In this document: in pieces, positions 48,001 through 61,722 of the stretch
Numbering within the stretch: position 1 is the first letter of the stretch
Layout of the letters: each line of letters opens with the position of its first letter
DNA from: Larus michahellis
Lineage: Eukaryota; Chordata; Aves; Charadriiformes; Laridae
Assembly: GCF_964199755.1 (NCBI RefSeq)
Contig: NC_133896.1
Location: 89,822,215 to 89,886,214, forward strand
Direction: 5' to 3'
DNA length: 64,000 nt
Notes under the pieces: generated by a model
What the model saw: only the letters and a program-made list of their open reading frames with translations
Database searches by the model: none
What the model was told of the DNA's origin: nothing
Program-made: the position numbers and the translations under genes

Positions 48001-49506
48001 ACACATTTTTCTCAGCAATGTTAATGATTCTTGCTAATTCATTTCAGTCACTTAATTTGTACTGCAATGTTCATTAAAAAGACCTCTCCTGAATTCAGTA
48101 TGATTGCTCACATGAGCAACGGCACCTGTATACCTACTGTCAACTGAATGACACTTACATTTCCTGTATTTCCAAATCATGTAAAAAAAACGCTTTCCAA
48201 GACATGTTTATCACATGAAGTGCACCAATTTTAGCAAAGTGCCATTAGTAAAAAAAAAAAAAGGAAAAAATGAGGAGAGAAACAATCCAGTGATCTGTTT
48301 CTGATGTTGAAACAGCCAGAATGCACTCTTAAGTCTCACCTTCTGCCACTGGAAATCCTTTCACACTTCAGGAGTTCAATATCTTACATTTCTCCTCACC
48401 ACTTTCCCTGAATAGCTGAATTTAATAGATCAAAATAATTTTGCAGGAAAAACCATTTATGATCTTCCATATGCTGCAAACTAAACTACAGTGTATCGTG
48501 GTTTTAAGGGTTTTTAGAAGTAGCACTTTCCAAAATGGAAAATGGTTCTGGTAAGTATGGAAGAGGAAATAAAAATATCACTGCAGCATTCTATTAAAAT
48601 ACAATTAAACCTGTATGTATGTGCCTTAGACTGTTAATTAATGTATTTCAAAAGGATGATGAATTTTGCTTTCTCTCTTCTAAACACATCGCTATTTCTC
48701 ATGCATCTGTCACAGCTCACCTACCTTTTACTGAGCGCCCGAACTAAAACTTCTTCAACATTCTGATCATAGTAATGCAGCCACAACAGGCAGGCTTAGA
48801 TGCCAACCTTCTCCCCAGAATTTCTGAAGCTTGAGATGCCTCAGTTTTAAATAATGAGTGGAGTCTATTATTCCCACTCATGATTTTCATTTTGTTCAAG
48901 AACCATGTCAGTCTACCTAAATTACTCACTTATATCAATTGTCTGTCTCAAAGTCACCAATTTTAAAAAGCTCCAAATAGTTCCCAATTTTTAAAATCAG
49001 GGAACATCTACCATTTTTAAAACATATTTCCAAGCAACTAAAACCTAGCACTCTGTACTATGTCCACATCCAGCATTTCCAAATCCATCCATACAAAACT
49101 GTAGCGCTGACAGAGCTAGACATGAAAACAAACCACTTGCTCAAAAATCTACTTAATCTGATGTTTGCAAGAATTATAGAGTTGTATTTTATTGCTTAGA
49201 AAACAGTACAGAAGCAATTGCACTTTAGTTATTTGTATTTTTATCTTTTGACCAAGTGAGGGTGCAGAAAGATGAGAACATAGGAGGATCAGCTACATTA
49301 CTTAGAAAAACTTCTAGTATGGTTTTGTCCAGTAACACAAATTTTTCAGTCCCTATATATTTTAGTCATGTGCAAGGTACTGAACAGTTTTTTTACAGAT
49401 TTGAAAGGGGGCCTGAGAACTAAGAATCAGAGCGGTCACTCAGAGGCAGAAGTTACTATTGTCTGTGAATTTTACAGGGAACGAAACCTGCAATATAACA
49501 TCTTGC

Positions 49507-49524
49507 GCTGCTGCTGCTGCTGCT
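49507..49524. repeat. (GCT)6 trinucleotide repeat
   Basis: Six perfect GCT units in an MPPED1 intron; not in a recognised coding frame. Confidence 0.9.
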
Positions 49525-52195
49525 CTATCTGGAAGCCACACTCCCAACTTGGGAGGTATATTATGTTAAATGAAGTCAATATTTTATTTTAATACAGTTT
49601 CGTTTTAATTGATGTTCACCTCAATGACTGTAAAGATTTGTACAAGGTCTGGGAAAGTAAACATTAGATGATTCATCACTGGGAAAATGAAAGCGTGTCC
49701 CTCTTATGAAATTAATCTATAAATCTTTGCTACATTATTTTACTGATGGAAACTGAGTTTGGTGGGGAATGAAAGAGACTATTATAGCTGTTCTTGAAAA
49801 GATGGAGGAGGAAGGCGCTAAAATGGAGACCTAGGGTATGGGTGACTTGGAGTCCGTGTGGAACAACAATAAGTCTGTCTCATTTTGCCTTTTGCACGCT
49901 CTTTGAAACTACCCCAATTCCACATGGAAGTTACCAGTCTTTCTATCCAAAGTGCACATGTGCACGCACACGCATACATACACACACAAAGAAGAGAGAA
50001 AACAATAAGGAGCATAACAAAATCACCTACTTTGTGATGAAAAAACAAACCAGACAAGAAAACAGCAAATCAGATGAGAGTTACACGCCTATAGCTACGC
50101 ACTACCGTCACATTGGACTATACAGCTGGAGTAAAGACACTGGTCTGCATGCTGGAATAGTACAGGCAGCTGCAGTGTACCACGAAAAGGGCCAACAGGT
50201 TGGAACCAATTTCCAGGCCTCACACCAAAGTGGGATGGTGATTTGGAGCATTAGCCCCCTGTCAAGGTTGCTTTGGGCTGAGCTGGTGACTGATATTCAC
50301 TAATGCAACCTACAGGTTGATGTCTTTTACGCCGGAAGGAATTCGGCCATCTTCTCTGACATAGCCAGAGCTCACTGAATGCCCCAGAATGCTAAGCTTA
50401 GTAAAAACAATAGTTGAACCAAAAAAGCCCACTCCCCACATACACACCCCTAACTTTCTTCACTCAGTTCCCATTATCTGAACAACAATATTGTACGAGA
50501 GATGTTGGCCCATGTGTAAACATGCAAGGGTCACATCTAATCAATGTTCCATCGGAGAGAAGCTACAAAAACCCAGGAGTCCAGCCCGGGCATCTGTCAC
50601 TTCACGACAAATGGCACAAATGTCTTTCTAGGCTGATATTAATCTTTGCACTCCCATTTTGCCTGACTGGGAAATGAGAGTTTCTGAAGTTCCAGATGGC
50701 CTATAACAAAAGAATGAAGGAGGAAATGAGAATACATAGACACTAGAAAAAACTAATTCTGCAAAAAAGAAAAATGAAGTTCTGTTTCACAGGAATAGAT
50801 CCCTCTAGATAATCAAAGTCAAGCAAAAATCCACTCTCTGGATAATGAGTCTGGAGGCAATCTCATCCTAAAGGGCTTCTTTAAGCTATCCAGGCCAATA
50901 TGTCATTTAGAATAATGGAATTGTCATATGTTTGGCAAGAGGGCTTTGATTATCCCTTCCTTTCCCACATTGTGGAAAATGAAAAAAAGCACTGCAAGAG
51001 ATAAAATGCTCTCCTGCCACCTTGTATGCCTGTTTGAAAGCAAAAGGACCAACATTTCTCCTGTAGTTGTGTACAGCAGCTTAGAAGCATTACAGAAATT
51101 CAGTGGCTAGGAAGATGTTTTCCTTCTGCCACTTGCATTTCTCTTCCTCTGTCAAGTAAAACGTGTACTCTTACCCTGCCGTCAAATCACAATAATCCAC
51201 CTTTTACTAAAAAATGTCACTGGAATTTCGGCCATTTTCCACAAGATCAGAGCGTACACACAGAATACCTATTCTTCTGCAGATGAACATCTTTTCTACA
51301 AATTTGAGGCAGGGGTGCAATATTAGACTTTGGGAGAACAGCCGGTATAATCTTTCCCAGAACAAACAGCTTCTGATCATTGATCAGGGGTCTATTCATT
51401 AGTCTTCAGGTCTTAATGTAGTTATTGCATGTCTTCTGTAGTTACTGCATGCAACAGGAGAACAGAGCACCAAGTTCCTCGCTCACTGAGTTGTAAAAAA
51501 CTCAATGGACAAAACATGCAGTAGGGCAGAGTCCATTATTGGAACCTTGTGCAGCAGAGAAGCAGACGTAACAACACGCAGGATCATACATTCAAGAATG
51601 AACCTCAGAGAGGTGTTCTCACACTGATACAAAAATGTACGTGCACCTTTACAGGCATTCATTTTTACATGGCAATTCTGAATGACTATAAAAGGAATAA
51701 TATATAGTTGAGTCATTCAGCAAGCACAGCCGATCTTGTGCACTGAATGCATCAGGGGTTTTTTGTGCAAATACAGCATGTAATTGTGCAATTAAAATCT
51801 TCAGCAGTGCAGAGGCACAAGTGGATTGCATAGCCTATCTTCAACCCAGCTGTAGTTAACACTAAAACTCTTACCTGCAAAATAATAACACATTGTGGGG
51901 ATAATGAACTATAATAGAAGGCTTGAAACCTATAACTGAAATACTCACTAATCATTTATTAATATGATTCAATGAATGACGTCTGATGACACAGAAAAGA
52001 CCTTCTGCTTCAAATCCAAATTCAAATTTCCACTATTATCTCGGCCTCCTGACTTCCAAACCACCTGTCAGGACCATCTACTGCTTGTAGGAAATTTGAT
52101 ATTAACAGCAAAGCTCCCTACTGTAAGGACTTCGTTGATACCTATTCATTTCAGGTATCAACACTGACACCTAGCTCTAGCTTCATAGTGGGACT

Positions 52196-52345
52196 GACAG
52201 AATCACAGAAACATTGCTCAAAAGGGACCTTTGGAGATCTTCAGTCCAACCTACCACTCCCTACCACTCACCACCACTCAATCTGGTCAGCCATGACTGT
52301 CTTGCCAAATCTTGAAAACACCTAAGGACGGATTCTCTGCCACGT
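52196..52345 (-). mobile_element. old CR1 3' fragment
   Basis: The plus strand begins with AGAATCACAGAAACATTG and continues AAGGGACCTTTGGAGATCTT, CAGTCCAACC and a CCACTC-rich part. This is the complement of a CR1 3' end in the usual order. It is far more diverged than the copy at 21721 and only about 150 bases long. Confidence 0.7.
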
Positions 52346-53544
52346 CTCTGGTGTTCCTGCTTGCTGTATTTTTACTTCTATGTTATGATTTTGTATGTTA
52401 CTGAAGAACAAATTACACCCTCTGGAAGATGGCTTAATCTTTGGGAAGGCTTAGCAGTCAAAAGTACATTATATAGCATTATTATATAGGATTATTTGGG
52501 TTATTCTACCTGCCACTTTGACTTTTTTCATAGCAGTCCAGAATAAATTAGGGTGTTTAAAAATACTTTCCGACCAGAAGCCTTCCAATTTACAATAAAC
52601 GCTTTACATTCATAGCAACTATGGCTATTGTCTACACAAGACTGCTTCCAGGTCCGTGAATATGTTCTGGCCACACCCTGGGCTTTGCTGGGATGAAACC
52701 AGAGAGCATCTTCCTATGCCTGGCTTTTTATGAAAAAAACTCATGGTGTCCAGGCTTTATGTTGGAAAAAAACCCAACAGTTCCCAGCATCTGGGCTACA
52801 CTAGAAGGAAGCACACTGCCCTCTGATGCCCTGCTCATTCAGATCTGACAACCGATACCGTATGGTGGACTGTCAAAAGCATCAGCCCCCTAGGCCAAAC
52901 ATAGCCACCCTTAAAATTCAAGATTGCTCTGGACATCTTTAACATCTTGGTGTTCGAAGTTTCTCATGAAGCATCCAGTATTTTATACTTCTCTCCCTCA
53001 AAATCTGTACTAAAAATCCGTGGTCCAAGATACTGGTGGTGTAAATACTAATTCCTAAATAGCAGCTTTTGTGCTTTGCAGCTCGCATTTCAAAATGGCT
53101 GCTCCCTGCTTGATGATAATACTAGCATAATTAACATTTGAGGCAGTTAAATTTTTGTTAGTGAGTAGAGGCTCAATCTGGCACTTGAAATCTTGCCCTT
53201 GGAGCCCAGGAGAGTTAGAGCATGGGTTTCTGGCAAAACAGTCTCCCATTTCTTCTATGCAATTAAATATAACCACTGAGTTTTAGATAATAATAGAGGT
53301 CAAACTACGCAAGTGCTATTGAAAATATTTAACCACACACAAATGGTACATATTTAAATGGCCTTAGAGACTGGCATGTTACGCAAACCAATCAAGCTCT
53401 CGTGGTTTATTTTGCAAGTAAAACATCTTAAGCAGTAGTACCGTCTAATTGTGTACAGGTCATATGTAAAAATACAGATGGCTACAGGTAAACACAGTAA
53501 GTTAATGCAGGTTAGCATTCACTCAGACCTTACTCCAGCATTCT

Positions 53545-53710
53545 TGAAGTACTTTGCAACTATTTATTAACCTGTTTTATAAAGGAGGGATATCTCTAGC
53601 TTGTACTCATTTTTATAAAGGGTGCAGTAAGACAGAAGGTCAGGGCTGCAACCAGAAATGGAAAGGCAGGATCTGGGGCCCCAGTCTTTTGGTTTCTAGA
53701 TAGTTCACCT
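53545..53710 (-). mobile_element. MIR-like SINE, diverged
   Basis: AAGTACTTTGCAACTATTTA at the left and GGCAGGATCTGGGGCCCCAG at the right, with TTTTATAAAGGG between, follow the complement of a MIR-related amniote SINE including its ...CAGGTCTCCTGACTCCCAGTC-like end. The middle is poorly preserved, so the family is tentative. Confidence 0.45.
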
Positions 53711-54519
53711 TATCATTAAACGGTCATGTATGGACAACAAAAATAAACTGTAATTGGGAGTTCTCCAACTAAACAAACCCCTTCAAAAAGTTAGATATAT
53801 ATTTTCAAGGCTGGAAAAGGAAATTATTTTAGGATACTAAAAAAGCAAGAGCATGAAATTTAGCTTTCTTATTGAGTTCTGAGATCTTGAAGAACTCCAA
53901 AATTTCAAGTCTTGACTAGGTTCCCAAGCATTTTCTAAATGACTGGTTCCACGATGCAAGGGCAAAAAAAGATTCGCCATGGAAAGTTCACCAAAGTTCT
54001 GTAGTTTTTTAGAGATTACATTACTATGATGTAGAAAGAAAGAGAGAGTGATTTCCCAGAGAGGCTATAACAAACCTCTCTTTTCAGGGTGGATGAAGTA
54101 CAGAAACAAAAAGGAATGCGAAAGAACAGCAGTGATCAGTAGGCACAGACTTGTACTACAGCCTTCAATCTAGCAGGCAGCTAGTTTAACCCACACAGAA
54201 TAGCTGCTTCTCTTCCTAAATTTTCTGGCTGGTGGGCTGGCTGATGTCACTTCTTTGTTACTTCTGCATCTGCTGTTCTGATAGACTAATGAAGAATGAC
54301 TTATTATTGCTACTGTTGTTGCTGCTGTTTCCACTGGACATGACATCAAGTAGCATGGAAACTTCATTCAGCGTTGCATAATAAAAAGCAAAAAAACCAA
54401 GTTTGGTTGGAAGACTTTCATCAAGACTTTCTCCCATATGGAGTAAGCAAAGATCTTCAAACGACCTTACAACACTCATCTTCCAGGACCATAACGGGGT
54501 GGGAGATGAGTTAGCAACA

Positions 54520-55280
54520 CTGAAACATGTAACATGGAAGTTTAGATATAACCTGAAGATGCATAAAAGATGGAAAGCAATGTTTTTTCATGAAGAATAG
54601 GTCATGCCAGATAGCTTAGATAACTTGTGCAAAATGACAGGATTAGCACACAAAGGGAATGCGGCAGATCTGACTTTATAGAAACATTATTTATGGGTTA
54701 GTGGGTGGACAAAAGTTTTCTCAACAGATTTTTACAGATCTAATCATACACAGAAAGTTCAAATGGTTTCCTTTAGCCTCTACTTAATGCTACTTTATAG
54801 ATAGTGTTTTGCTTTAATTTAATTTTTCTAGACTTTAATGAGACTTTTGGTACTTTACTGCTTGGAAAATTATTACTGACACTGGAAATATGGTGCCTGG
54901 TTACGAATATTGCAATGAAGATATGAAGTTGCCAGACATATTGTAAACAGAGCATAATTACAGTATTTACAGTTGAACATCAAAATGGGAAGGGATGCCA
55001 AGTGGCATTTCTCAGAAGTTAATATTGGGACTGATACCATCTAATATCTTCCCTAATAATTTGGAAAATGAAGTAAATTGTACATTGATTGAATACACAG
55101 TAGACACAAGAGGAAGATGAACTACAACACAGCAGGTGGGTAGGTTGAAAAAAACCCAGAAAGATCTGGAGATCTAAGAGGGAGAGAGAGAAGGGCGCAT
55201 TTAAGAGAGAAGCTATTTAATGTAGACAAATGTAGAATAATAAGCTCAGAGAAAATTAACACCCATCTCAAGTAACCAAA
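54520..55280 (+). mobile_element. old CR1/L3-type LINE fragment (reverse transcriptase part)
   Basis: Forward-strand segments match the RT region of an old CR1-like LINE in order: TAGGTCATGCCAGATAGCTT (54599), AAAGGGAATGCGGCAGATCT (54653), TTAATATTGGGACTGATACC (about 55019) and GTAGACAAATGTAGAATAAT (about 55222). The frame is fully broken. An A-rich tract ends it near 55310. The family name is tentative. Confidence 0.5.
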
Positions 55281-56235
55281 TGGGAAAATGCCAATTTTCA
55301 TTAAAAAAAAAATCCCAGAGATTTCACAGTTTATTCACACTGAAAATTCACATTGGGGTACATGCATCAGGTTTGACAACTTGTTTGCTACATTCCAGCC
55401 TGATGTGATTTTAAAAAGAAGAATAACAGATTCCCTTAAAAACCTGTCTTTTAAAATAAATTTTTGCTTACTTCAAATGTATACCAAATGCTCAAAAAAG
55501 ACCCGATTTACAGTCCTGTTAGCAGAAATAACATAGTAGTAATATAAGTGAGAGACGCAGAAACAGCACATACAAGGTCCAAGGTGGAGGTCAGAAAGTC
55601 AAAGCCCATCTGTCTCCGATACTGTCAAGGAGTTCTAAGTGTTCACTCTATGCAGTAGAGCAAAATCCATTAAATACTAGGTTGCCACTGATTTGTTCAA
55701 TTTAGTTTAGAAGCTCAACTATACCTTGAGGAAAGCTATTACTGTATAAAAAAAGATAATATTCTGAGCGATATTAAAAAAAAAAAGCCTAAACAAATAC
55801 TAAAAGCAGCTTGCTGTGTTAAATGACTACTGTATACACTAATGAACCTTAAATATTATCTGTAGGATGGAAATTGTCAAAAGAATGTACCCTTGCAATA
55901 AAATTAACCTGTAATTATATAAACTCACTAAGTATAGAAAACGTATTTTATGGCACAAAACCCCCCTACATGGACTATGTTAGAGAACTGCTCCTGGCTG
56001 AGAGTTTAAAAAACACACTCTTTTTCCCATCATTATTTGGTTAACAATACCCACAGTACAAGTACATTATTTTGTCACAGGAATGATTCATTACAAGAAA
56101 ATATAAAAACTTTATCAAACTGAGTATTACTTTTCTTCCTAACACAGCAATCCAAATATAGCTGATGCATACAAAATGGCTGATGTGATAGCAATCAACA
56201 ATATTTTTTTTATGTATGCTTAAAAACCTGCTTAC

Positions 56236-56461
56236 CAAGGGGAGCCATATATTCTGAACCCCCTCACCGTCACTTCAGAGTCTTGAAGATAGATGCAGTT
56301 TGTTAGGAGAGACTGTACATTTTCATAGCTCTCTGGCTTCAGCTTAGAAACAGAGGGGAAATAGTAAAAGTCCTGCTTGATTAAGTCAGCCATGAATTCC
56401 TGGTCAAAGGTCAATTCATGATTTCCTGCTATCACAATCTTGTATTCATAGGGCAGGCTAC
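56236..56461 (-). CDS. MPPED1: MPPED1 exon with the GNHE motif
   Basis: The 226-base exon follows acceptor TTTTTCACTGTTTTAG and gives two bases of a split Gly codon. It then reads SLPYEYKIVIAGNHELTFDQ, EFMADLIKQDFYYFPSVSKL, KPESYENVQSLLTNCIYLQD, SEVTVRGFRIYGSP and two bases of Trp. GNHE is the central metallophosphoesterase motif: Asn and His bind metal and act in catalysis. The sequence agrees with MPPED1 rather than MPPED2 at EFMADLIKQDFYYF and LLTNCIYLQDSEVTVRG. The previous exons, with the DTH and GDF motifs, are not in the window, so about the first 40% of the roughly 326-residue protein is missing here. Confidence 0.97.
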
Positions 56462-59400
56462 CTAAAACAGTGAAAAACAAACAAATTACTTGTTTTATGG
56501 AAAATCTGATAAAAGAAAACAGACAGACTCACAAACTATTATTGATTCCTATAGTATGCTCACATATTTGAAACAATCGAGCACATCCCTACTACGTCTT
56601 ACTGTTATTCCTGGTGATTTCAGGTAAATGACATTACTGTCTTTTTCAGGGAGCACTATGATTTAGCATGCTTAGCATTAATGTGTTGAAACTACTTTCA
56701 ACTCATCAACCTTAAAAACCAGTCTGCAGACTTCTGCTCTACTATTTACTTCTAGTTAATTGCCATTTGTGCTGAAAGTATCACTTACTGTGACAGCGAT
56801 GATAACTCTTTGACAGAAATTAGGGTTCAAAGAAGATCGGCCGCAACACTTGATAAAATAATGTCAGCTCTCTTCTCCCAGAGCCGCGGTCTTTATTAGC
56901 TGCTACGGAGGAGGGTCTTACAGACTCAGAACTTGGATCAGCCAGAGGGGTCTGCTGCCCTCTTTGCCCTAACATTAAGATCAAGCCTTCAAGCAAGACA
57001 GGGACCGGGTTTAGCTGTCAAAATTCCACATCCCACAGACAAGTCTCGCAGTTTGCCTCTATCCCGTATTTTTCGTGGCTCCATTTTCTCAGTGACTTCC
57101 TTAGATCCATGGACTATAATTTAAAATGACTCATATTCAAGAATATTTTACAACCCGTATTTAGTGAAAAACCTTACAACAATCTCCTGCTGAAGGCAAG
57201 AATATATATGCCCACACATGTGGGTTCTTCCTGAGAGCAGCACTGAAACAGAAGCTTTCCACCTGACTCCACATTTGGTTATCAACTGGATCCTGCCCTT
57301 GAGAGCAGGCATCACCTGTCTCGAAAAGCTCAACAGAAACCTCCTAAGTATATCTTAGAGGAAACAAAGACAGAAACTGTGTAAAGCTGCATTCATTAGC
57401 TTTGCTTCTGCACTGTTAATTTGCATCAGGATGGAGACAGAACAGGAGACTAGGACCAGAAAGACATATTTTATTGAAAATGAGACCCACCTTGCATAGT
57501 GGCAGTCTTGTCATTTTTTATTTTAGAAATGTATTGTTGATAACATAGAAAGCTTTAGTGATGACCCCAAGCCTAACCTACAAGTAGGGTATTTAGAGAA
57601 TGTAAAACACCAGCCAATACGCAGTGGCAAAAGTTGGCATCAGTAGGACTTAAGAATAAAATGCAACAGCACGATTCAGAGTTACGGAAACAGAAGACAG
57701 AGAACAGCGCTAGCCCAGAGGAGATGCCACATGGCTGAACTCATTATTTGTCAAATAAAAAGATATGGGTAACTCTGAAGTATAATTTTCAGACACTTGT
57801 AACACCTGTATTAGGAAATTGATTGTACAAGTGCCAGTCTTTCCTGTGGACCCCAATATACATGTGCCTTTAGAATATTTATTAACAGAAACTCTTTTCA
57901 GATATTTATAATTACAAGTTCAATGTTGGAGATTCAATTATTTACCTGAAAGACTACTTGAAATGCAAATTTTGTCATTTTTGCCTTCTGAAACACTTAG
58001 CATTTTACAGATGTGTATTCCATCTCTGCAAGTTTTCCAGGTGTGTGCACACATACACGCACAAGTTAAAAACATTACTTACATGCTACAACACGTATGG
58101 GCACCTACAGGGCTTAAAGCATTCTTGGAAAACAGAAAAATAAAGAAATCCTGTATGCCGCAATATTGTTAACAATTCCATTTCTATTCTGTTTTGTAAA
58201 TCTTTTCCAGCTCATCTGATCCATCCATCTAGCAGCCAAGAACCTGTACGAGCTGGTTATAGTTGTTGCTTCCACTAATGTATTTATGTCATGTTGCTGT
58301 CTGTGGGTGTTACTTAGGCAAATTAGCAAATTACTCTAAATGTACAGTTACATTTATTATAGTGGCGGCCAGAAGCGCTGCTGTAGTTACAGGTCTGTCA
58401 GCTTTTCAATTAACAACTGTGGTTTTGATGAGTTTGCAGCTCAGTTTTTTTCCTTTCATTCCACACCAGGCAGCAACTTGCTAAACCTCTCTTTGTCTCC
58501 ACAAGCCCTCTTTATCCTTTAAATCTTTTTTTTTTTTTTGTCTAACAGGTATTTTTTCTGCTTGCACATAAATTTAACAATATTTTGTTTAAACTTTGTT
58601 CCTTAGAAGACTTTAGAACGTGTTACACTTTTTACTCCAAGTATTCTTGAAGTACAAAATCAACCTTAGGTATAAATCTTTGAAACCTTGTTCTTAGCTG
58701 GGCACCACTGTCATGAACTACAGGTATAAGATGCCAGTTGAGTGGCTCTAGATGAAGACCCTCAGCTATCAGACCACAATATTGAGTACACATTTCCCAT
58801 CTTCCCTGCTTCCACTGTGATCCATACTTACCAATGCTCACTCTAGTCCACATGCAGAAATCAACACAGAATGATAAACATCTCTCTGTGCTAAAGCATG
58901 GTCCTCCTACCACTGACCTCAGAAGGACCAACACCACCATACTGCAGCAGGACCACAGTCCAACATGGTGTGTCAGCAAAGTCCTAAGAAATATTGAATG
59001 TTTCAACTGCCTTTTAGAGCATTAAGATCCACTAAACTTTAGCAATATCTGATCAGTATTTACCTGAAAACTACCTTAAAGCAGCAACTCTTTCCTACTT
59101 CTGACCTACAACTTCTTAGTTCTGCTTTTTATAAGTTATTATTTAAACTGTTCTGTATTTTTTATTATGTCCTTCCAACACAACTACATGGTTTTCCATC
59201 CCTAGGCACAGACCACTGCACAATTTGTGGCCTTGGCTCGGTCCTTGGCTAGGACCAAGGCCTCCTCAAGAGCACATAGCCCAGTAGCTGTGTTTCTACT
59301 TCTGTCCATAGCTTTAGAACAACCACTTTTCCAACTATTATTTTTTGTGCCACCAGCTCTTGATCAGAGATAATTCAAACACTTCTAGGATGACCAGTTT

Positions 59401-59949
59401 ATTCCCACACCTGCTAGTGAGTGCCAATGACAAGCGGGGTAGAAGAAACACTAAGCACATTTCCTGTCCCTTGGTAAACAAACTGACTTGAGAATGCTGA
59501 ATTCCCACTCATGCAGGTTTTCACGGCTTCTTTTAACAACTGCATTTTGCCAAGAAAGATTCCTACCAAAGACAGCAGTGGCTACACTTTCGCAGTAGGT
59601 GACTACCCATTGCAGTAGGTTCCTTTTGTCTTCTGTTTACAAACTCCATGAAGACAAGCCTTACCAAAGGCACTGACTAACATTTTCACTTGCTAAAGAG
59701 TTTTCCTTTTTTTTCTTCTTCTTTTCCAAAACGGCCATCTGCTAAACATTAAGTTCCCTGACTGCTCATCTGTCTGAGCACCAATGGCACCACTAGAGCG
59801 ACCTTGAGCGTATCAAGGGTGACTGACAGCCTTGAGATAAAAGTGATGGGGATAACAGGGGATGTGGCCCTGGTGGTAACTCCTCAATCCTCCCAGTGAG
59901 GGGGCTCACTGCTCAGGTGGGAGTGGATACATCCCACAGTCAACACAAC
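56462..59949 (-). other. MPPED1 upstream intron, left part
   Basis: Continues from the 56461 acceptor. No upstream MPPED1 exon is visible: no frame encodes the expected SDTHSRTD or FTELGLPSEVKKF segments. The minus-strand frame at 58632-59006 (124 codons) was read carefully and matches nothing I know. No clear repeat was recognised. Confidence 0.6.
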
Positions 59950-61722
59950 ACTGCATGGCTGGTGCTGCAAGCAGGGCTCCAGCTTCTATGACCACAGGAC
60001 CTTTTTTGAAGAACAAAGACTGCTACGCAGGGATGGCATTCCCCTGACATACTGAGGCAAAAAGTCCTTGCCAACAGGTTCACTAATACAGTGGGAAGAG
60101 TTTTAAATTAGGTGTGTTGGGGAAGGGTTGTCATGCTGTGAAGAGAAGTGAAGGCATGGAGGCAGTGAGGAAGCAGCTGGGGGACAACAGGATGATGAAG
60201 GCTCTTGCATTATCCATGTAAAAGCAGCCTCACTGGGGGTCCTCTCAGGCACAGCATGGGGTACAACCAGGAGGACGGAGAATTCCATGCACAGTGGAGA
60301 GCTGTGACATCTCTGAGATTATGGATACATGGTGGGATAGCTCACCTGACTGGAGTGCTGCAATGGATGGACACAGGCCTATCACCTGTCTATCACCTTT
60401 GAAAAGGACAGGAGAAGTTCCCAATGGCTGGAAAAAGGCAAATGTCCCACCCGTCCTCAAGAAAGGCAAGAAGGGGAATCTGGGGAACTACAGGCCATCA
60501 AGCCTTACATCAGGCCTGGGAAAATTCTGGAAGACATCTCCCCCAAAAGTAATTTTCCAAGCACATGAATGTCAGGAAAGTAATTTGGAACAGCCATCGT
60601 TGATTTAACATGGGTAAATCATACCTGACTAACGCAATTACTTTCTATGAGGAGATGACTGGCTCTATGAATAAGGGAGAGTGCTGGATGTTGTTTGCCT
60701 TGATTTTAGCCTTTGACAGCATCTCCCATAGCATTCTTACAGCCAAACTGGTGAGGTAACAATGGATGATAAGGTGGGTCGAATATCACTTGGAATACTG
60801 GGCTCAAAGGGCTAGAATCAGTGGTACAAAGCCCACCCGGCAGTCGGTCAGAAGTACCCCCCAACCAGTGATGTTGGGGCCAATACTGCTTCCTGTATTT
60901 ACTAACAGCCTGGATGATCTGATGGAGTGCACCTTCAGCAAATTTGCAGACAACAGCAAATTAGCGGTGGGGATCTGCCAACGCACTAGGGAGGGCATGT
61001 CTGCTATTCGGAGGAACCTCCAAGGGCTGGAAAAATGGGCTGACAGGAACCTCATAAACTTAATCAAAAGCAAATGCAAACTCCTGCACCTAGGATGGAG
61101 TAACTTCGTTCAACAAGACTTAGCAGTTTGTCTTTGTAGCAAAGACAGCCAACCACATTCTGGCCTGTTATTAGTAACAGCGAAACCAGCCGAAGAAGGG
61201 GAGTGATTTCTCTCCTCTATCTAACACTTGTGAGACCACATCTGGAGTGTGGTGTCCAGTTCTGGGTTCCTCAGTAAAAGAAAAATACCGATGACCTGAA
61301 GCAAGTACAGCAGAGGGATGACAACATGGCTGGGGAATGTGGCATACAGGGGGAGACTGAGATCTGAGTCTCTTCAGCCCAGAGAAGATGAAGGGAACAC
61401 CTTACTACTGTCTGCAACTACCTGATCTCAGGATAAAGAGAGGGGGCAGAGCTAGGTTCTTCTCAGAAGTGTTCACAGATGACAAGAGGCAACAGACAAA
61501 AGGGGGAACATGGTATAAGGAAAGAATTTTACCATAAGGATGGTCAAAAAGTGGAACAGGTGCACAAAGCAGCTGTAAAATCTCCATTCTTGGAGATACT
61601 CAGAATTCAACTGGCAAGGTTCCGAGCAGCCTCCTCTAACCAGACATGCTTTGAAGAGGAGGTTGGATTCAATGACCTCCAGAAGTCCCCTTCATCCCGT
61701 GTGGTCCTAGGTTTCTCTAAGT
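59950..61722 (+). mobile_element. CR1 LINE, long copy with an internal deletion
   Basis: The forward copy starts with the region before ORF2 (...GTTTTAAATTAGGTGTG near 60100). It goes on with the endonuclease (DTWWDSSPDWSAAMDGH near 60310-60375) and then jumps to the reverse transcriptase (GEVPNGWKKANVPPVLKKGK, GNYRPSSLTSG, 60410-60520). Later RT parts follow, such as ILPVFTNSLDDLMECTFSKF-like residues and the intact-looking KFADNSKLA (the FADD box mutated to FADN), then LLHLGWSN. The ORF2 tail and 3' end reach about 61722. The middle of ORF2 between endonuclease and RT is missing. Stops and frameshifts show the copy is dead. It is older than the 21721 copy. Confidence 0.85.

Larger units (their letters stand above)
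38228..56235 (-). other. MPPED1 large intron (18 kb)
   Basis: The largest intron in view, from the GTAAGC donor at 56235 to the acceptor at 38228. Contents recognised: an RFX X-box (42023), an ATT repeat (41762), a GCT repeat (49507), an old CR1 3' end (52196-52345), a MIR-like SINE (53545-53710) and an old LINE fragment (54520-55280). Two plus-strand frames at 39485-39886 and 40286-40729 lack any protein family signature. Confidence 0.85.

Noticed and set aside
58632..59006. 124-codon minus-strand frame
   Set aside because: Looked protein-like at the end (...FQRFIPKVDFVLQEYLE) but matches no family I know and has no splice or poly(A) context. Left unassigned.
60766..61206. 146-codon plus-strand frame
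   Set aside because: It is part of the decayed CR1 reverse transcriptase, not a cellular gene.
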